Made by a program: the position numbers and the translations under genes
Assembly: GCA_965262565.1 (NCBI GenBank)
Contig: CBDHFQ010000038.1
Location: forward strand, 248,001 to 312,000
Length of the DNA stretch: 64,000 nucleotides
Direction: 5' to 3'
Source: CBDHFQ01 sp965262565
Lineage (GTDB): Bacteria > Bacteroidota > Bacteroidia > J057
Notes under the pieces: generated by a model
What the model was told of the DNA's origin: nothing
The model's database searches: none
Seen by the model: the letters and a program-made list of their open reading frames with translations, nothing else
Shown here: in pieces, positions 21,116 to 34,449 of the stretch
How positions within the stretch are numbered: position 1 is the stretch's first letter
Layout: every line of letters begins with the position of its first letter

Positions 21116-23540
21116 TTAATCGTCAAGCTGTTGTTCGTATATTGGTCGGGGTTCGGGGGTTTCCGCAGTGAGAAATGATGTCGGGAAGTGCGTGTGTCTT
21201 GTAAGTTCGTCTGCTTCCGGCTTCAGGGTGTCATATAGTTAGGGGTTTTTGTCATGCAGTTGCGTCCATGCATCTATTGCTCGTCTGTGGATATAGGTGT
21301 TTATCGCAGGGAGCTCGTTTCTTGTGCGTAGTGTAGTGGATGGAATTCTGTCTGTGCGTTTGGTATTTTCTATGAATCTTAGGGCTTTGTTTTGTACCTG
21401 TTGTAGTTTTCTGTATGATGAGTGTGAAATAGTGTTTAGTGGAATGATTGGGTAGAGTAGCTGTGGGCGTATAATTGTTTTGTACAGTCTTCTTTTGTTG
21501 TTTGTGGATAGGTTTCGGAATCTTTGTAATCTGTTTAATGTCTTCATGGCCATGGCTCTGCGTGTTGTAATTTGTGGTGTTATGCTTCGTGTTGAGAATG
21601 TGAGGCCTAATACTGTAGCTTTGTTTGTGTATGGGATTATTTGTTCGTCTGTTATGATAGGGTGTGTTGTGCGTCGGGCTATGTTGAGTGTTTGGAATTT
21701 GTGCATGTTCGTCTGTATTTTCCATTTGTTTTCGTACCTGGTCAGTTGTTCTATTGCGTGTGAAGTGTTTTGGGAAATTACATTGGGAGGACCAGGTACT
21801 GCTATTATTTGTGTGATGTCGTCTGCGTATTGTATGTAATCTGTGTTAGGGAGTGGGTGTGGTGTGTCGTGTACATAAATATTGAATAGTGTTGGAGAAA
21901 GACAAGCTCCCTGCGGTACTCCAGTTTCTAAGTTAAATTTTGGTCCAGTGAATTGTCCTATTTTAATAGTGGCAGTTCGGTCCATTAGGTAGTCGCACAG
22001 TATTCGTTGATAACAGTCGTGTAGGCCTAATTCTGTCAGTTTGTACTTCAGTCCAGTATGCCAGATTTTGTCAAAAGCCTTTGTCACGTCACGGCATACT
22101 ATGTCTACTTTATGTCTTTGTCCTAAGTGTTTGGAAATTGTCTCGTAGAGCGTTAGTAATGCAGTCTGAGTCCCTCTGTTTTTCCTGAAGTCGTGCTGTC
22201 TGTCGTTCTGTAGGTTGTTGTCTTCTAGATGTGTCGTTAAGCGTCTGTTAAGAATTTTGTCGAACAGTTTGCCGTCTACGTTAAGCAGTGAGATTGGTCG
22301 TTTGTCTTTAACTGCTGTTCCTGCTGTCCCGGGTTTAGGAATTAAAGTCATAGTCGCTTCTTTGTAAATTTCTGGGAAGTATCCAGCAGTTAGTGAATGG
22401 TTAAATATGTCAGTCAGGTATTGCGTCATGTTGTCAGGTAAGTTTTTTAGTTGGTGGGCAGTCAGTTTGTTCGGTCCGGGGGCTTTATGCTTCATTGCTT
22501 TAATTATGTCTGTCAGATCAGTCGTTGTGATTGGAGGGCATTGGTTGTTGTCGAGTCTTGTCAGGTCGCTGTTATCGTAGGGTATAGTTATGTTGATTCT
22601 GTCGTTCATTGAGTCCTCTATTTGTTGAATGGAGTCATAGTCAAAATTGTTATCGTCAGGGTCCTCGTTTGTAAAAACGTTCTTCCAGAATAGTCTAAAT
22701 ACTGGTTCCTGTCTCTGTGGGTCGTAGAGTCTTTCGTCGTTGTGTATGATGTATGGTGAGATTGTCGTAGAGTTTCCCATAAGTCTTTTTACAGACTTAA
22801 AGAAAACTCTTGGGTCGTAGTCAGTGTCTATCGTCTGTATCATCTTGTCCCAGGTATTTCGAGTCAATTGGTCATATTCGTCCTTCAGGTTTTGTCGTAA
22901 TGTACGTAAAAGTCTGTATCTGTCTGGATTGATAGTCATTAGTCTCTCGAAGGTGCGTTGCAGTCTCTTAATGTGTCTGTTGGGCTGTGCTCCAGGGAGC
23001 ACTCTGTATCGTATTATAGGTGTTGTTCTGTCGGTACATAGCGTCTTTTATTCTGTCTGTCCAAGTTGAGATGTGGTTGTCTATGTCTTCTAGTGTTTCC
23101 TGATTCATGTCTGATCTATTGAAGTCAGTCAGTATTTGTTTGTATCTGGTCCAGTCTGTCTTGGCGAATTGCAGTCGGGGGCAAATTGGAATTTGAATTG
23201 GGTTGGTGGATATTATCATAACTATTGGGATATGGTCGGTTGGTGACATTGGTCCAGGTCTGAGATGGGTGTTTAGATATGCTCTATTGTTTGTCAGTGC
23301 TATGTCGGGTTTTCGTCGGGTATTAGCAGTCACTCTGTTGTCAAAAAAGGGTCCTATATGTCTGCATTTGTCGGTATCAATTAATGTCACTATCTGTTGT
23401 CCTCGTAAGTTGTTGGTGTTGTAGCCAAATGTCCTATGGTATGCGTTAAGGTCTCCTATTAAAAATGTCGGTTCGTCATGGCTGAAAATTTTGTTAAGGT
23501 CTATTGTATTGATATAGGCTGGGACATGGCTAGGCATACA
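21116..23540 (-). pseudogene. LINE family 2, ORF2 (copy 2, 5'-truncated, inactive)
   Basis: Minus-strand ORF2 missing the first 100 or so codons. The endonuclease part starts PSHVPAYINTIDLNKIF, with GDLNAYHRTFGY, RRKPDIALT and TDHIPIVMI. A frameshift near 23000 (RYRVLPGAQPN restored across it) leads into a 587-codon frame. That frame carries TLIPKPGTAGTAVKDKRPIS, motif A CRDVTKAFDKIWHTGLKYKL, TGVPQGACLSPTLFNIYV and an intact motif C YADDITQIIAVPG. A premature TAA at 21239-21241 (DKNP*LYDTLKP) precedes the natural C-terminus TPEPRPIYEQQLDD, which stops at 21116. It is clearly diverged from the + strand copy at 7157-9899, so it is a separate subfamily or an old insertion. The 5' truncation joins repeat copy b at about 23530. 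Confidence 0.92.
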
Positions 23541-23700
23541 AGAAATAGGCCATCCAGTAAGCTAAATTCCTAGTTGGCTACAAGGATGGCTGTGATTGGC
23601 TGCCAGCCTTGGAGCTGCGGCCGATTTGTAGAGACCAAAGCGATGCGCTGCACTCAATGATTAAAAGGCTTAACGCTGCCTCCATATTATTTACCCTCCT
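23530..23700 (-). repeat. Interspersed repeat, copy b (inverted relative to 17.84 kb)
   Basis: On the minus strand it reads GGAGGCAGCGTTAAGCCTTT, TAATCATTGAG and AAGGCTGGCAGCCAATCACA. It matches 17843-18040 right up to, and slightly into, the LINE junction (GCCATGTCCC against ACATGTACC). Confidence 0.7.
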
Positions 23701-24760
23701 GTGTCTAACAAACCGAAAGGTATATTTAAATATATTAAATTTTGTTTACTGATAAGAATAGATGTACATTCAATGCTGTTTTGCAGTAATAGAGCATTAA
23801 AAAACAAGATAATAAAGTGTTTGTTATATAACCCAAAAATACCCTAAATCAATATATTCCCTAAAAAATCTATAGCTCCTTAGCAAAGGTGATGTATATC
23901 GCGAAAGGGCAGTCATTATTTATATAGTTTGTTGCATAGGATGATTGACTGTTATTGGTATAGAACGATTATTAAGAGTTTTCCCCCAGTTTACCGCTTG
24001 ACATTGAGTTGAAGTGTCAGTTGATATTTTTTCATTGCTATGTTAAAAGTATTTAGAGCATATGGACCGTCCACGAAAGAAAATTATGCAACATAAGAAG
24101 AACAATTATTTAATTATCCATAATAGGAGACAAAGATTATTATTCAGCTGCATGTCTTTTTTAATTTGATATTATAGACGCTCTGTTTTCTCCACAGGAC
24201 GCTCTGTTTTCTTTGCGAATGAAAATTAAATTCATTAAAAACGTTTAAAATTTAATTAAAAAATTATCAAATTAAAAAAACATTTAAAATAAAACTTCAA
24301 TTGAAGAAGTACTTCATTTTAGACACATTAAAGTTTAAAAAGATAATTCATTTTAGACATATTAAAGTTTAAAAAGATAATTCATTATAGACACATTAAA
24401 ATAAAAAAGTTCATTTTAGACACATTCAACCATACGATGCTCTGTATTGTTTGCGAGTAAAATATAATTAATTTTTATTATTAAACCAAACGAATGTTTT
24501 ATTGAATAATTCCTTCTTTCATCTTTCATTAGTTCGAGAATGAATATAGAAAATGAAACGGGATTTCTGGCAATGTTTTTACGTGAAATTAATTTGAATT
24601 GATATTGAAGTAGCAGAAATTAAAAAAAAATTATCAAAGGGCGAAAATGGCCTTATTTATTTATAAACGATTGCGCTAAGAGAAAATATTAACAAATAAA
24701 ATAAATAATACAGGAGTGAACTTATACGAATTGAGGTGGACAGCTAATATAATTTACGGT
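23701..24760. other. AT-rich non-coding stretch
   Basis: No gene seen. ATTTTAGACACATTAAAGTT-type units recur three or four times at 24300-24430, with an internal GACGCTCTGTTTTCT duplication at 24178-24215. Confidence 0.5.
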
Positions 24761-24762
24761 TC

Positions 24763-25016
24763 CAGGAAAATTCCACCCACGAAAATTCCACCCACGAAAA
24801 TTCCACCCAGCGAAAATTCCACCCACGTAAAATTCCACCCAACAATAGATTGAAGGGTGGTGTATACCTAACCTAACCTAACCTAATTTTCGCTGGGTGG
24901 AATTTTCGCTGGGTGGAATTTTCGCTGGGTGGAATTTTCGCTGGGTGGAATTTTCGTGGGTGGAATTTTCGTGGGTGGAATTTTCGTGGGTGGAATTTTC
25001 GTGGGTGGAATTTTCG
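24763..25016. repeat. Two minisatellite arrays facing each other
   Basis: Five units of GAAAATTCCACCCAC (24763-24842) are followed by a 49-bp spacer containing ACCTAACCTAACCTAA. Eight units of the complement TTTTCGCTGGGTGGAA and TTTTCGTGGGTGGAA follow (24888-25016). The arrays could pair as one long hairpin. Confidence 0.9.
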
Positions 25017-25831
25017 GATCACGTAATTTACACCATTATACAGCAAAATTTAGTTCTTAAAGATTCATTTGAGGGAATAAATTTAAGATATTTTAATTTT
25101 GACTTAAAATTAACTTGTTATTAATATTTAGACGCTAAAAACATGTGTAAATGATATAATCAGTAAAATACAATTGAAAAATCTAAAAAAAACACTACGA
25201 AAGAATAGGGAATTTTTTGAGTCACGAAACAGAGCTACAATGTAGAACAAATGCTTAGTAATTCCGCTTAAATTTTCGAGACAAAAGAAGAGTAAATTCA
25301 TTTAATAAATGATATTAATCCTTGTAACAATTCACAAACTACAACAAAATTACTACTGAAAACTTGTTTGGAGCAAGGAAATGTCGTAGGCTTCTAAGTT
25401 AGACATCACACTTATTCTTTAATGGAATGAAAATTACAAATAATATCTATAATTCAAATGGGTTGAAATAAACTTTATAATTTTCTTCAAACAAATTTGA
25501 TAAATATTTTATTCTACGATTGTCTTAGTTATCGCAAGTAGCCTATAGCAATTGGCATAAAAAATTTGTACGTTCAGTTTGAAATAATTTTTGCTTGCTT
25601 TCTGTGTTTGTTGAGCAAATTATTCAAGGGTTCTATGAGCGACAAAAATTGTTTTAGTGGAATTATACCGTAGATATTGGAAACAACTTGCTAATTATTG
25701 ATGTTTGAAGCATATTTGTCCGACTTAGTGCAGATGTCGCTGATACAACAAAACTAAACGATGGAAATAAAAAAAAAAAAATTGGGTGAATATTTTTCTC
25801 AAAACTAATCCTAGGAAAGATTGCAGCAATA
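25017..25831. other. AT-rich non-coding stretch
   Basis: I see no supported gene or structured repeat here. Confidence 0.5.
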
Positions 25832-25998
25832 CATTCACTGAAAGAAAAAATGTAGTTATTATGACCAAAAAAGTTGAGTCACTAGGGAACTATATTACGA
25901 GTAATTGGAGAATATTTGAGTCAAATTACTCGGAATATAGTTCCCCAGTGACTTAAATTTTTAAGTCAAAATGGCTTTATGTTTTTCTTCAGTGTTAC
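25832..25998. mobile_element. MITE with CACTGAAGAAAAA ends, copy 1
   Basis: The inverted arms TTCACTGAAAGAAAAAATGT, then GTTGAGTCACTAGGGAACTA pair with TAGTTCCCCAGTGACTTAAA, then TGTTTTTCTTCAGTG. The centre reads GAGAATATTTGAGTCAAATT. Related to copy 2 and to the 54.2 kb satellite. Confidence 0.8.
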
Positions 25999-26471
25999 TG
26001 TCTGAATGCAGCTGCAAATGCTTTTAATTCTTCTGACTTAATGAGAGTTTTCATTCGCTAAAGAGATTATCTGCTGCATTTTAATTTGCAGAATTAATCC
26101 GTTTAATAAACAATCGCAAAAGCATCTCAATTGTTTTTCTGAGGCACGAATGCAATTAATGAACTTTAATCGTTATTGACTTGTTGTTTCAATAAAGCGT
26201 GCATCATCAGAATATATTTGAAAATTTATTCATTTCTGATTCATTTGTATGTTGCTTATTCTTCCGATATTTGTAATGGTAATGTGAATAAAACACTTAA
26301 AAGGTATTAGAGAACAAAGCGAAAGCGTTTTATGTTTGTTATTGCATACACATTTGCTTGTAATATGAGTAATTATGACAATGTAACGACCAAACAAGAA
26401 GGTTTTGTTTGTAAATTAAAACCTTCGCACATGTCAACTGTGGACTGTAAATAACAGAGTTACTCATTATT

Positions 26472-26666
26472 GTGAAGAAAAAATGTTTTTCTGTAGAAAT
26501 GCTTTCATTTTGTCCAATAAACAAGAGCGAAGATTACAATTACAGCCAAGAGGAGGTGTTATATGAGGCACTGGCTGAGAAAAACACCTTCCAAACAGGT
26601 TGTCTTCTTCAATCAAATAGAAAAGATCAGATCAAGTTTGCAACAATATTTGCCTCGTCAGCATAA
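26472..26666 (+). other. Unassigned short open frame
   Basis: 64 codons (MKKKCFSVEMLSFCPINKSE...) followed within 20 bp by AATAAA. I do not recognise a domain and there is no matching splice context. It is probably chance and is recorded only because nothing else explains the interval. Confidence 0.12.
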
Positions 26667-26811
26667 AACAATTCAATAATAAAACCTGTTGTTATATATA
26701 TGATGTGAATTTTTAATAACGAAATACAAGAAAGAAAACTTAATTAATACTGCTTATTTCTCTGATACTTATGTGCATTTTGACGATTGAAATCAGTAGC
26801 TTAATGGCATT

Positions 26812-26960
26812 CACTGAAAGAATAATGGAGTCATTTTGACCTAAAAAGTTAAGTCACTGGCAGAATTAAAATTCGAACCGGGATTCCAAGTAATCGGAGA
26901 ATATTTGAGTCAATTTCACTCATACTGAGCTCCATCAAATTTGTCTATTCATTGACGGAT
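26812..26960. mobile_element. MITE with CACTGAAAGAAT end, copy 2 (partial)
   Basis: CACTGAAAGAATAATGGAGT, then AAAAAGTTAAGTCACTGG, and later GGAGAATATTTGAGTCAATT match copy 1. The right arm is lost. Confidence 0.65.
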
Positions 26961-27856
<896 letters not shown>

Positions 27857-28654
27857 TTAACCCTTTCAGACCCGACGACGTCTATAGACGTCCTCACTCT
27901 TTTGCACAAGTGGATCACCCTCATTCCATATATTTATAGTAAAGACAAACATGAGATATTTTGTGAAATTGATAAGCATGGTGTTTTGAATTAATCAGTA
28001 GGGGAAAAAATGCAGGACGTCCATAGACGTCAGTGGTCATTTGGGTCCAGCTAGGGTCCCAAAAGCACAGGACGTCTATACACGTCCAAAACCTAAGAAT
28101 AGTCTGAAACGTTCGTAAATGAAACACAATACAATTATTTGTCATTTTATTGGTCAAAAATTCCGTAGAACACTCTAGAGTAATACAAAGCAAATCCCTT
28201 CATATATAATACCAAACCAATTAATATTGAACAATAGCAACCTAGTATGTCTCAATCAATGACGTCTATAGACGTCAGAAACCATGAAATGTTCATAATT
28301 TCAATAATATAGCTGCAAAATCACTTGTAAATCAAAGCAACGGGTCCATCTTATACTCTAACACACAAAACCTTCCCTCACGACTGCTATGATAGCACTG
28401 AACCATACTTTTGTACTTATTACAGAAATTTGGTACTAATGGTACCAAAATCGAAAAATTAGTACCAACAAGTTACAAAAAGCACACAGGCTCACTAGAG
28501 CCATGCAAAAGAAGCACACCAATAATATTATTCCGCACAATAGCATTAAATGACGACGGCATGCCACGTCTATGTCATTTTGTGCAGTTGAAAAAATGGA
28601 CGTTTGTCACTTTTGTGCAAGACGAATATTTAAAGGCGAGCTTGAAAGGGTTAA
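27857..28654. mobile_element. 790-bp TTAA-flanked, piggyBac-like non-autonomous element with GACGTC palindromes
   Basis: TTAA at 27857-27860 and 28651-28654; ends CCCTTTCAGACCCG and CGAGCTTGAAAGGG. The interior holds four copies of the 16-bp palindrome GACGTCTATAGACGTC or near variants (27877, 28016, 28071, 28261). A subterminal TTTTGCACAAG-type motif lies in both ends. TTAA duplication plus CCC termini indicates piggyBac. Open frames inside are short and unrecognised. Confidence 0.8.
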
Positions 28655-28890
28655 TATGTAAATAATCATGACATCGTGTGTATAATAAATAATGTGAAGA
28701 CATATAATATAATTATTATTATGAGCTATAGTGATTTTGCATGTGTTTTTCGTGAGAATAATTTATATAATAGAATTCTATATAGAAACAGAATTAATAT
28801 GGAAGAATATAATCAATATTGTATATATATATAAGTACGAATCATGTCTTTGAAGTATTAGAATATAATTAGAATAAATATATAATATAT

Positions 28891-28972
28891 GGAACCATAG
28901 ACACCAAAACAAGATGTTTTGATAGACATGTTTTGATTCCGTCATAGACATGTTTTGATGTCTATGATGGAA
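28891..28972. repeat. Inverted/direct repeat of ATAGACATGTTTTGAT
   Basis: CCATAGACACCAAAACA pairs with TGTTTTGATGTCTATG. The motif ATAGACATGTTTTGAT is repeated twice between the arms. Confidence 0.65.
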
Positions 28973-29794
28973 CATACAAAGAAGAATAAGATCAATAAAT
29001 AATATATATATAACAGAATTTTACAGTTTCTTCTTTGTTTCCTATACCTATATTGAGGATATATTTGGGCAATCTTTATATGTTGAGTTTTGTTCCATAA
29101 AATGAATACAAACAGAAAATGAAATAGAAAGCGGGAAACTTAGATTCGCTACTTGATTCTATATATAGTTCTAAAGTTTAAATCAAATCGATTGAATTTG
29201 AAGACTAAATCCTTCGGATTATGATCTTTAGACCCTATTTGTAGATGTTGGAGTGATCGTTGGAGTGATAATATATTTTTTAAATCCAGGGCCCTAAATC
29301 GAGTATTTATCACTAACTAAATGGAAATATATCATGAGATATTTGTATTTATTTGCTATTGTATAGAATCTAAGCAGGCATGGTTGCAGCTTAGTTTTAT
29401 GTTGAATATACTTCAAAATATGGTATTATATAGGGTGTAAAACATTAATTATCTAAAGTTATTTATGACGTTGGCATGACAATATCATTGGAAAACAGTT
29501 CCATTTTGCTTATTGTCAAGTCTAACGACTTGTGCCCAATTTTGGGCAATTCCCTAAATCTTTTAACATGGACACGCAGAGCACTCAAGTGGTGCACGAA
29601 AATCTATTTTGAAACACGTGCAGCTAACTGATAGAGAAACTTTCGTTACAGTTTGACATAAGATTTCAGGTATACATTACTAAACAATAGATTATTCAAA
29701 TTTCAGATATGCACACAATTATAGTTAAAAAAAATAGCGTATTAAAAGTTTAAAATGAATTTGACAAAATAAATATAAACTTACGAAGATAATG

Positions 29795-30045
29795 CAGGAT
29801 CGCATGGTACCAAATTCAGCAAAATACCCTCTACCCCAAATGTGGCAAATTTTGAGAAAACAATTTCTTAAAGCTTCTGATGGGTTCACAGACTATATAA
29901 TAGAAAGAAGGTTTTTTATTTGTGGTAGGCGGGGTCAACATAGCATTAATCTAGATTCTAGAAACTGCAAGAAATTCTCTTTGGAAAATCTGTAACCTAG
30001 CTGTGGAGAAAAAGGTATTTTGCGGTCGATGGTACATTGGTATAG
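29795..30045. mobile_element. MITE-like repeat, copy 1
   Basis: GGTACCAAATTCAGCAAAAT, then ACCCTCTACCCCAAATGTGGC is loosely inverted as CTAGCTGTGGAGAAAAAGGT, then ATTTTGCGGTCGATGGTACA. The segment GTGGTAGGCGGGGTCAACAT, then GCAAGAAATTCT recurs at 46.2 kb. Confidence 0.55.
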
Positions 30046-31041
30046 TAAATATGTTAAATTTCAGGTTTTAAATTACTAGATAGTTTGTTTTTAATGTTAC
30101 GCTTATAGACAGTTTTTTTTCATAATTTAAACTCTGTAAATACAAATACCATTAATGAATATATGTATTTATATAAACATTTGAAAAGCCGTCACAAAAA
30201 ACTATCAGCAGCTTCATAGCATAAGTTTTTACCTTATAACTCCACTCTCAGTTTGTATAAATTTAATGCTCTATATAGATTTTGTTAATTTATAATAAAG
30301 ATTGTGAATCTAATTCACCGAGACTTCAGTTATACCTAGTCATGTGTACTTTTTCACTAAAAATCATAGAAGTAAATTCAATGAAAATTAACGTTAACAT
30401 TAAGTATCAAATTTTGTGCTGCAAAAACTTAGGTTTTACGTACAGAGAATTACATTACTCATTGCGCAGCAATTTGCGGAAATGCATATTTAAATTACTT
30501 AAGGCAACTTAGAAGATAAAGTCAATTTAGTTATAAGCATACAAAGCGAAATACTTAGCGTTTAACACTTCATATAAATTGAAAGGTATGAAAATAAAAT
30601 CTCTGTGCGATCGATATCGCAACTGCAAAGTAACAAATTAGCTACTGATAATATGATGATCTTGCAAATATTATACCAGAAGGCAACCTTTGGATAGTTC
30701 CAATACTCTTTTATGTTGAAAACACGTTTGCACGTCCTGTGATAAAGTAGTCCTTGGTTGAAAGATAAAATAAGCATTTATTCGTCAAATTTTGATACTA
30801 GACAAAACTTCAAAAATAAAGAAGCAACAGATGTAGGCAAATTTCAAAGGAGATCTTTATCCTCGTTATACAAAACTTAATACTTTATTCTTATAATAGG
30901 AGCGACACATTGCGACAATGCACGTATATTTGCATTTTAACGTAACGTATATCTGGCTGATCTATGTATATTCATAGAAATATATTATCAAGTCTAATTA
31001 GAAAAATCAGGTGATATTAACTAAAACGATTATTCAAGCCT
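30046..31041. other. AT-rich non-coding stretch
   Basis: No gene or clear repeat recognised. Confidence 0.5.
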
Positions 31042-31228
31042 TTAACCCATTAATGCCTAACAGGATCTATAGTTACCGAATAATCAAAATTTTGTTTCAA
31101 AAAAAGTAGGGATCAAGAAAAAAAATTCCTATGAGCGCCGCATCTTTGAGTCGGTAGACGATGAGACCCTATCTTATGCTAGATCTCAAAATTTGACGGG
31201 AAACAGGTTTCAGGCTGTAATGGGTTAA
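31042..31228 (-). mobile_element. TTAA MITE, monomer (CCCATTAATG subfamily)
   Basis: TTAA at 31042-31045 and 31225-31228; ends CCCATTAATGCC and GGCTGTAATGGG. The core is on the minus strand (GAGTCGGTAGACGATG on +). Confidence 0.8.
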
Positions 31229-31409
31229 AAAGGTTAAGAGATTTTTGACACTGTCATTAAGTGAACTTCTGTAGAACGTACTTCATCCTTTCAAATTTCA
31301 GTCATATTTCATTATTATGAGAATATTTTAATCGAATTATTAGGTAGAAATGCACAATATGTTTGGAAGAAATTATGGTATTAGTTTGTTTTATTGTCAT
31401 CTAAAAAAG

Positions 31410-32378
31410 GTGTTTTTATTTTTTCATTCCATGTTTTTTGGGGTGTAGATTATGAATCTGAAGACGGTTTGTGGCGGTCAGCAACGGAAATCTGATTTTC
31501 TCGATTTTTTTTTATTTCTGATAGAAAATGACAATGGGGGACCCGTGGGGAATCGGGGGTTTTAGGGTGGAGGTAGAACCCCTGGAGGAGTAAATCGTGA
31601 ATAAAAATCGGCCAAAAAATTTAAAAAATCGGCGATTTCGGATAAAATCGGAAATTTTTCTTTTTATTTAAAATGGTCTGAATCACATTGGGAATGGCAC
31701 CAAACTTCTTTGAAATTCAAAAATCGCCTCAAAAACTCTAAAATCGGTGAAATTAAAAAGAAAAAAATCAAATTTTTTGGGAAATCCGATTTTCCACGAT
31801 TTTCTGATTTCTTATAGAAAACAACAGGTCACGTTATTTTAGGAAAGGTTAGGTTTGTTTTGGTTAGGTTAGGTATTGTTTAGGTTAGGTTTGGTTAGGT
31901 ATAGTTTAGGTTTGGTTAGGTTAGGTTAAAATATTTAATGATGGAATGAAGAAAAACATCCTGGGAACTGGTATTTATGATACACTGTGTTAAAATAATT
32001 GGGTATTCTGAAGAATGCAAAAAGCATGCAAGAAATTTTTGAGTTTTGAAGGACTTTGGTGGCCTTCCTAATGCTTTTTAGACAATTTCAAGTCAAAAAA
32101 GAAAGTCGATTTTTTTTTCTTTTTTTCTAGTCGATTTTTCCTATTTTTTCCCGATTTCGTCGATTTTTGAGAGTTTTGGCCGATGTTTTTCGATGAATTG
32201 ATCTCTCTAGGCATCTTAAGCCCCCCCAACAAAACCCCGATTGCCCACGGGTCCCCCATTGTCGTTTTTCTATAAGAAATAATTAAAAATCAGATTTCTG
32301 ATGCCGACCACCTCAAACCGATTTCAGATTCGTAATCTACACCTCAAAAATCATGAGATGAAAAAAATAAAAAAAATA
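31410..32378. mobile_element. 0.97 kb element with about 135-bp terminal inverted repeats
   Basis: The left arm contains TTTTTTGGGGTGTAGATTAT, GAATCTGAA, GAAATCTGATTTT and GACAATGGGGGACCCGTGGG. The right arm carries these inverted (CCCACGGGTCCCCCATTGTC, AAAATCAGATTTCTGA, TTCAGATTCGTAATCTACAC). Between them lie many AAAATCGGCGATTTT-like short repeats and, at 31840-31930, a run of GGTTAGGTTAGGT-like telomere-type units. Non-coding. Confidence 0.8.
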
Positions 32379-33888
32379 TGATTTTATATGGCAATAAAAC
32401 CAATTTTTACCGAAGTTATTGGCAAATAGAAGGAATGAAAGTATTAACAGCAAGAGCTTGCTCAAAAGATAATGAAACACGAGTTGTAAACTCCGCAGAC
32501 TTGAGCACTTTGAACTTGACACGCATACTGCAGAATATTATTCTAACTAGGAGGAAACAATGGCATGCCGCATGTACAATGCTATTTAAGCAGTAATATC
32601 TTTTATTAGCTGACTTTTATTAGTTTCTTATTTTAATTAACTAATTTTCTTGCAATAACTTTTAACTCAAGTCTTAGAAGACGCGAAATGTATATTTTAC
32701 TATATAATCCTTATCCACGGGACATTTTATATTATTTTCTTTACATAGAATTGATTTTTCAATTCTGTAAATAATCAAAAGAACAGCATATATGAAATAT
32801 TTTTGACAATAAGGAGTAAAAGTTTAAAATAGTGGATAGTGTACTGGAAATTAGAAGAGAATGATCCTTTTTCTTTTCTTGCAGCGGCATCAATCATTCA
32901 TGGTCCTATTTTAGGGAAATTTTATGGAAACAGTTTAGTGTAGCCAATAATTATGTTTGTTTAGGACCCATTGGGAAAACAAAATGGCATTGATGGATTC
33001 TAGAGGAGAATATAAATATTATAATGTCATACATAAAACATTTACTTTCGGTATGAACTATGAAAGTGTCTTCAATAGAGTAAAAAATATTTTTTGAGGT
33101 AATCTTTGATAATAATTTCATAATATTTTTTTTATGGTAAAGGGAAGTGAATTTTGAAGAGGTTACTCTATGGCTTTTCTGTGTAGCTGTGACGGAAAAA
33201 TCTTGTTTATACATTTCTGATGGTACACTAGGCATTATTTTCTAGTTTATCTAGCATATTGAAAGATAGACAATGATACTCTTCATGAAGAGATATAATT
33301 AACTGCAATTTATTACATAAGAACAAGCTAAGGAAGCTATTTGGTCAATTGATCATATATTTATACACATATAATATTTATATATCTTATCTGTTTTACA
33401 TGGAGTTGTTAATCTTAGATTTTTTTTAATATGAGATAATTTTAAATGTCGAAGACAATTCGAGCGAATCCCAAAATATATTGAAGCCCAAAATTTAAGA
33501 TGTAAGTAAATATCAATTCGTGAGGTGATTGCTAGGCTGCATAAATTTGTATTTTATATCAACTATTTTATTGTTAATTCATAAGAAATTCTGTGAAATA
33601 TATTAGGGTTATTTTATATACTGTGAGAAACACCTTCACTAACTGAATATTAAGCAAGTGAGTCAGGAAGTCCAAATGGATCGCACGAAGAAGTTGCTCA
33701 TAGAGTGATCTACTAATTCTCTTTTAAATTAAGTACCGTAATCATAAAAGTAAATAATATCGGTAACCCAATGAAGTTACTTTTCATGATGCTTGTTTTC
33801 ATGTGGAATATTAGGTACCCATGCAAATGACGGTGTAGCCACACACTTCCATGTTAAAAGCATTATTTATTTATTATCACTATACTTT
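32379..33888. other. AT-rich non-coding stretch
   Basis: No gene recognised. Short frames at 32378-32596 (+) and 32951-33235 (-) have no known domain and AT-driven composition. Confidence 0.45.
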
Positions 33889-33897
33889 CATAATTTG

Positions 33898-34105
33898 ACT
33901 AGTGATGCATTACTAATAACTCACTAATAGTGTACCAATAGTCATTAATAATGCATCACTAGTCACTAGTAATGTACTACTAATAACTAATAATATCCCA
34001 GTAATGTATCACATGTCACTAGAAATGTATTACTAGTGACTGGGTAGTAATGAATCAAAAAAGTGTCACTAGTAATGAAAATGTGTCACTATTAACAGTA
34101 AGTAA
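33898..34105. repeat. Degenerate CACTAGTAATG repeat
   Basis: About ten diverged copies of GTCACTAGTAATG/TGCATTACTAGTGAC in both orientations; ACTAGT is itself palindromic. Confidence 0.7.
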
Positions 34106-34449
34106 TAAACATGCAATTTGAATTCATTTTCTAAATAATCATGAACAGAAGATTTTCATTAATTATGTAAAATGATCTCAAGTATTTATGGTATTCATGT
34201 TTTTAAAGTTCAATTGTAACAAAAAATGTTTTCTAATTGAAATATTTCTTACCATTCGTCAGTAACTGGCCGCTTATTCAAATACTAATTAAACTAAAAG
34301 GTATTTACTTGCACGATCGACATGAAAGAATAACCCAAAGATACCAATTAATATTCGGAACATACATCCATTTAACTCTTTACATTTTTTTAAATTAACT
34401 GTAACAAATCTATGTAAGACCTGAAACGCTACCTTAGATCCATTCAGTT

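Noticed and set aside
24897..25124. GWNFRWVEFSWVEFS repeat frame
   Set aside because: Minisatellite translation.
26865..26890. TTCGAA-type tRNA T-loop on the minus strand (CCCGGTTCGAATTTT)
   Set aside because: No pairing T-stem, acceptor stem or A-box nearby; it lies within a MITE.
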